Assembly (NCBI RefSeq): GCF_004801295.1
Contig: NZ_SSOC01000001.1
Coordinates: forward strand, 124,001-188,000
Direction: 5' to 3'
Source of the DNA: Pseudothauera nasutitermitis
GTDB lineage: Bacteria; Pseudomonadota; Gammaproteobacteria; Burkholderiales; Rhodocyclaceae
DNA: 64,000 nt
The notes beneath the pieces are model-generated. The model was not told the DNA's origin. It saw only the letters and a program-made list of their open reading frames with translations, and ran no database searches. How positions within the stretch are numbered: the first letter of the stretch is position 1; each line of letters opens with the position of its first letter. Below, in pieces: positions 61,220 to 64,000 of the stretch. A program made the position numbers and the translations under genes.

Positions 61220-64000
61220 ATGCCGCACCGACTGAACATCCGTTTCCAGCACTGGGTGCTGGGGTCCACCTTCCTGGTGGTGTCCGTGCTGTCGGCGGCG
61301 GTGTTGCTCACCGTGTTCCAGACCTTCCGCCAGATGGCCGAGGATGGCGCCTCCGGGCGCTTTTCGCTGATCGCCAACCGGGCCTGGAGCGAACTGGACG
61401 GCATGATCGGGCAGAACACCCGGTTCACCGCCGCGCAGGCCGATGCCGAACCCGCATTGTTCGTGACCCCCGGGGGACGCCTCAATACGCGCGACATGGT
61501 GCCCCTGTTCATCGGCTCGCTGAGCGCCCATCCCAGCACGTATTCGCATTTCTTCGGCTTGCCCAACGAGGAGTTCCTGCAGGTCATCGGTGTGCGCGGG
61601 CAACCCGGCGTGGCGGCGGCGCTGGGCGCGCCGGCGGGTACCGAATACGCGGTACGGCGCATCCTGCTGGAAGGCGGCGGACGCGGCGAATCCTGGGAAT
61701 TTCTGGACCGCCGCCGCAAGCTGCTCGGCGAAGCGCGCCGGCCGGTCACCTTCGTGCCCACCGAGCGGCCGTGGTTCGCCGAGACCATGCAGCAAGACGG
61801 GCTGGTGATCACCGCACCCTACCTGTTCGCCTCCAGCGGCGCGCCGGGCGTCACCGTGGCGGCGCCGCTGCCCGGCCGCATCGGCGTGCTGGGGACCGAT
61901 GTCAGCCTGGAGGCGCTGCAGACCCTGGTTGAAACCCTGCCCCTGCCGGACAACGGCGCCATCGCGGTGTTCGATGTCGATGACCAGTTGCTGGCCTTCG
62001 AAGGCCGCGGCAAGTACTTCGGGCACCTGAGGATCTTGCCGCTGGAGCGCATCGGCAGCATCGGCAGCCCCTACCTGCGCCCGGTGCATGAACGTACCGG
62101 CTCGAACGAATCGTCCATCGTCGAACTCGGCGCGGAGCGCGAGCAGTTCGTGCTCACCCGCTTCGAGTCGGGGCCGCCGGACGGGCGGCGCTTCGGCGTG
62201 GTGGTACTGGCGCCGCTGAGCGACTTTCTCGGCCCCTTCGCGCAGGCCAAGGACAATGTGATCGTGGTCACCGTGCTGATCATGCTGGTGTTCGCGCCGC
62301 TGTCCTGGATCGGCTCGCGCCAGGTGGTCAACGCGCTGAGCGTGCTGGCGGCCGATTCCGAGCGCCTCAAGCGCATGGATTTCTCCCGCAAGCCGCATCC
62401 GCCGGAAACCTTCCTGTACGAGGTCAATGCGCTGGGCGAGGCGCAGTGCGTGATGCAGGAGGCCATCGAACAACGCACCAGGCAACGCGACAGGGCGCAG
62501 CTCAAGCTTGCCCGCCTGGTCGATAACGGCATCCGCCTGTCGCGCCAGCAGGACCGCGACGCGCTGCTGCGCCACATCCTGTTCGGCGCGCGCGAGATCG
62601 CCAACTGCGCCGCCGCCACGCTGTACCTGAAGACCGAGCGCAATACCCTGATGCTCGCCCACCGCACTCAGGAAGACACCTTGCCGGTGGCGGAAATTCC
62701 GCTCTACGACGAAGCCGGCCAGCCCAACGAGCGCTTTCTGGCGGCCCACGTCGTCCTGCACGGCGAGAGCGTGGCGATCGACGACGTGCATGCGGAAACG
62801 CGTTTCGACCTGACCGGCACGCGCAGCTTCAGCGAGGCCAGCGGTTTCCGTACCGTATCCATGCTGGCCGTGCCGCTGAGCCCGCGCGCGGGCGAGGTGA
62901 GCGGGGTGATCCAGCTGCTCGACGCGCTGGACCCGGACACCGGCGAGGCGGTTTCCTTCGCCCCGGACATCGTCGGCTTCGTCGATGCGCTGGCCGCGCA
63001 GTCCGCCGTGGCGCTGGAGAACCGCAACCTGGTCGATGCCCAGCGCGAGCTGATGGATGCGCTGATCAAACTGCTGGCCGGCGCCATCGACGCCAAGAGC
63101 GCCTACACCGGCGGGCACTGCGAACGCGTGCCGGAACTCGCGCTGATGCTCGCGCGCGCGGCGGAAGACACCACGCACGGCCCGCTGGCCGATTTCCGCT
63201 TCCGTTCCGAGGACGAGCGCCGCGAGTTCCGCATCGGCGCCTGGCTGCACGACTGCGGCAAGGTCACCACGCCGGAATACGTGGTGGACAAGGCCACCAA
63301 GCTGGAAACCCTGTACAACCGCATCCACGAGATCCGCACGCGTTTCGAGGTGCTGCTGCGCGACGCGCGCATCGAGCAACTGGAGGCGGTGCATCTGCGC
63401 GGCGAGGATGCGGCGTGGGCCGAAGCGCGCTTCCAGGCCTGCCGTGCGCAGCTGATCGAGGATTTCGCCTTCATCGCCACGGCCAACATCGGCGGCGAGT
63501 CCATGGCGCCCGAGGACATCGAGCGCGTGCGCCGCATCGGCGCGCGGGTGTGGCTGCGCCATTTCGACGACCGCCTGGGGCTCTCGCAGGACGAACTGCG
63601 CCGCCGCGCCGCGCATCCCGCGCCTGCGCTGCCCGTGCCCGAGCCGCTGCTGGCCGACCAGCCCTGGCACGCGGTGCCACGCGAGACGCACTCGCGCGCC
63701 TACGACGCCAGCCACGGCTGGAAGCTGCGCATCCCGGAAAAGCTCTACGACTTCGGCGAGGTGTACAACCTGACGATCACGCGCGGCACGTTGACCGACG
63801 AAGAGCGCTTCAAGATCAACGAGCACATCATGCAGACCATCCTGATGCTCGAAAGCCTGCCGCTGCCGGGCAATCTGCGCCGCGTGCCGGAGTACGCCGG
63901 CACCCATCACGAAACCATGATCGGCACCGGCTATCCGCGCGGCCTGAGCGCCGAGCAGCTGTCGGTGCCCTCGCGCATCATGGCGGTGGCCGACATCTTC
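61220..64000 (+). CDS. Membrane Cache-GAF-HD-GYP protein, 3' end beyond window
   Basis: 927 codons are visible with no stop before the window edge. An N-terminal membrane helix (about residues 12-36, VLGSTFLVVSVLSAAVLLTV) is followed by a large periplasmic dCache-like sensor (about 40-340, including WFAETMQQDGLVITAPYLFA) and a second membrane helix (about 343-363). A HAMP-like/coiled linker follows, then a GAF domain (about 430-590) and an HD-GYP domain from about 610. GAWLHDCGK and THHETMIGTGYPRGL are intact, so it should hydrolyse c-di-GMP. An insertion of about 190 residues separates the HD and GYP halves. Start ATG 61220 follows GGAATCC. Confidence 0.88.
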   Translation, partial: MPHRLNIRFQHWVLGSTFLVVSVLSAAVLLTVFQTFRQMAEDGASGRFSLIANRAWSELDGMIGQNTRFTAAQADAEPALFVTPGGRLNTRDMVPLFIGSLSAHPSTYSHFFGLPNEEFLQVIGVRGQPGVAAALGAPAGTEYAVRRILLEGGGRGESWEFLDRRRKLLGEARRPVTFVPTERPWFAETMQQDGLVITAPYLFASSGAPGVTVAAPLPGRIGVLGTDVSLEALQTLVETLPLPDNGAIAVFDVDDQLLAFEGRGKYFGHLRILPLERIGSIGSPYLRPVHERTGSNESSIVELGAEREQFVLTRFESGPPDGRRFGVVVLAPLSDFLGPFAQAKDNVIVVTVLIMLVFAPLSWIGSRQVVNALSVLAADSERLKRMDFSRKPHPPETFLYEVNALGEAQCVMQEAIEQRTRQRDRAQLKLARLVDNGIRLSRQQDRDALLRHILFGAREIANCAAATLYLKTERNTLMLAHRTQEDTLPVAEIPLYDEAGQPNERFLAAHVVLHGESVAIDDVHAETRFDLTGTRSFSEASGFRTVSMLAVPLSPRAGEVSGVIQLLDALDPDTGEAVSFAPDIVGFVDALAAQSAVALENRNLVDAQRELMDALIKLLAGAIDAKSAYTGGHCERVPELALMLARAAEDTTHGPLADFRFRSEDERREFRIGAWLHDCGKVTTPEYVVDKATKLETLYNRIHEIRTRFEVLLRDARIEQLEAVHLRGEDAAWAEARFQACRAQLIEDFAFIATANIGGESMAPEDIERVRRIGARVWLRHFDDRLGLSQDELRRRAAHPAPALPVPEPLLADQPWHAVPRETHSRAYDASHGWKLRIPEKLYDFGEVYNLTITRGTLTDEERFKINEHIMQTILMLESLPLPGNLRRVPEYAGTHHETMIGTGYPRGLSAEQLSVPSRIMAVADIF

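Noticed and set aside
59660-63910. 1416-codon minus-strand open frame
   Set aside because: Antisense to the HD-GYP gene and to acpH in another frame; composition is His/Gln/Arg-rich without any motif, a known artefact of GC-rich DNA.

Overview
The window is GC-rich (roughly two thirds G+C by eye), densely coded bacterial chromosome. The gene content points to a Betaproteobacterium, most plausibly Rhodocyclales (Thauera/Azoarcus type). The evidence is an rnfABCDGE-nth cluster, a NifV-type homocitrate synthase, a GlrK/GlrR pair, both N-end-rule aminoacyl-transferases, OXA-type class D beta-lactamase and abundant chemotaxis and c-di-GMP genes. The genus assignment is inference. No rRNA, tRNA, CRISPR array, phage or intact transposase was seen.

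Layout. 1-8 kb: EEP hydrolase, alpha/beta hydrolase, O-acetylhomoserine sulfhydrylase, YdcH-like protein, greB, a chemoreceptor with a sigma28-like promoter, and htpG with a sigma32-like promoter and a strong terminator. 8-14 kb: nifV with a sigma54-type -24/-12 element, a small histidine kinase plus a receiver-TPR protein, a ClC channel and a MarR regulator. 14-20 kb: a diiron/metallo-beta-lactamase-fold (ODP-like) protein behind an FNR-like box, then a same-strand run moxR - degenerate EAL/HDOD - VWA (CoxE-like) - HD-GYP. 19.9-23.5 kb: a yybP-ykoY (Mn2+) riboswitch in front of a UPF0016/GDT1 cation exporter, then an M48 protease with LemA.

23.5-28.5 kb: sirtuin, and a complete TonB siderophore receptor/FecR/FecI set behind a Fur-like box. 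28.7-36.4 kb: DUF1841, nth, rnfE-G-D-C-B-A and pyrD. 36.8-38.6 kb: PRC-barrel and retropepsin-like exported proteins, a TA-flanked 17-bp inverted repeat, and a 270-bp MITE-like element with 31-bp perfect terminal inverted repeats and two internal stem-loops. The MITE-like element abuts the GlrK-lipoprotein-GlrR operon.

42-50.5 kb: a PAS-GGDEF protein, a small XRE regulator, then a second FecI/FecR module leading into a receptor gene, an M16 protease and an SbmA/YddA-type ABC exporter/importer. This resembles the E. coli yddA-yddB-pqqL and Pectobacterium fus (ferredoxin iron piracy) loci. The receptor here is reduced to signal peptide, STN domain and the start of the plug, joined in frame to the last beta-strands, so the barrel is missing. 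50.5-55 kb: bpt, aat and fbpC in one same-strand group, divergent from the ferric permease fbpB, with no fbpA. 55-64 kb: a second chemoreceptor divergent from an XRE regulator with shared inverted repeats, an MscS-like channel, a small membrane protein, an OXA-like beta-lactamase, an ACP phosphodiesterase, and a large Cache-GAF-HD-GYP protein cut by the window edge.

Themes: iron and manganese homeostasis (two FecIR systems, Fbp, Mn riboswitch), signal transduction by c-di-GMP and chemotaxis, and low-oxygen or redox metabolism (Rnf, ODP-like protein, nifV).
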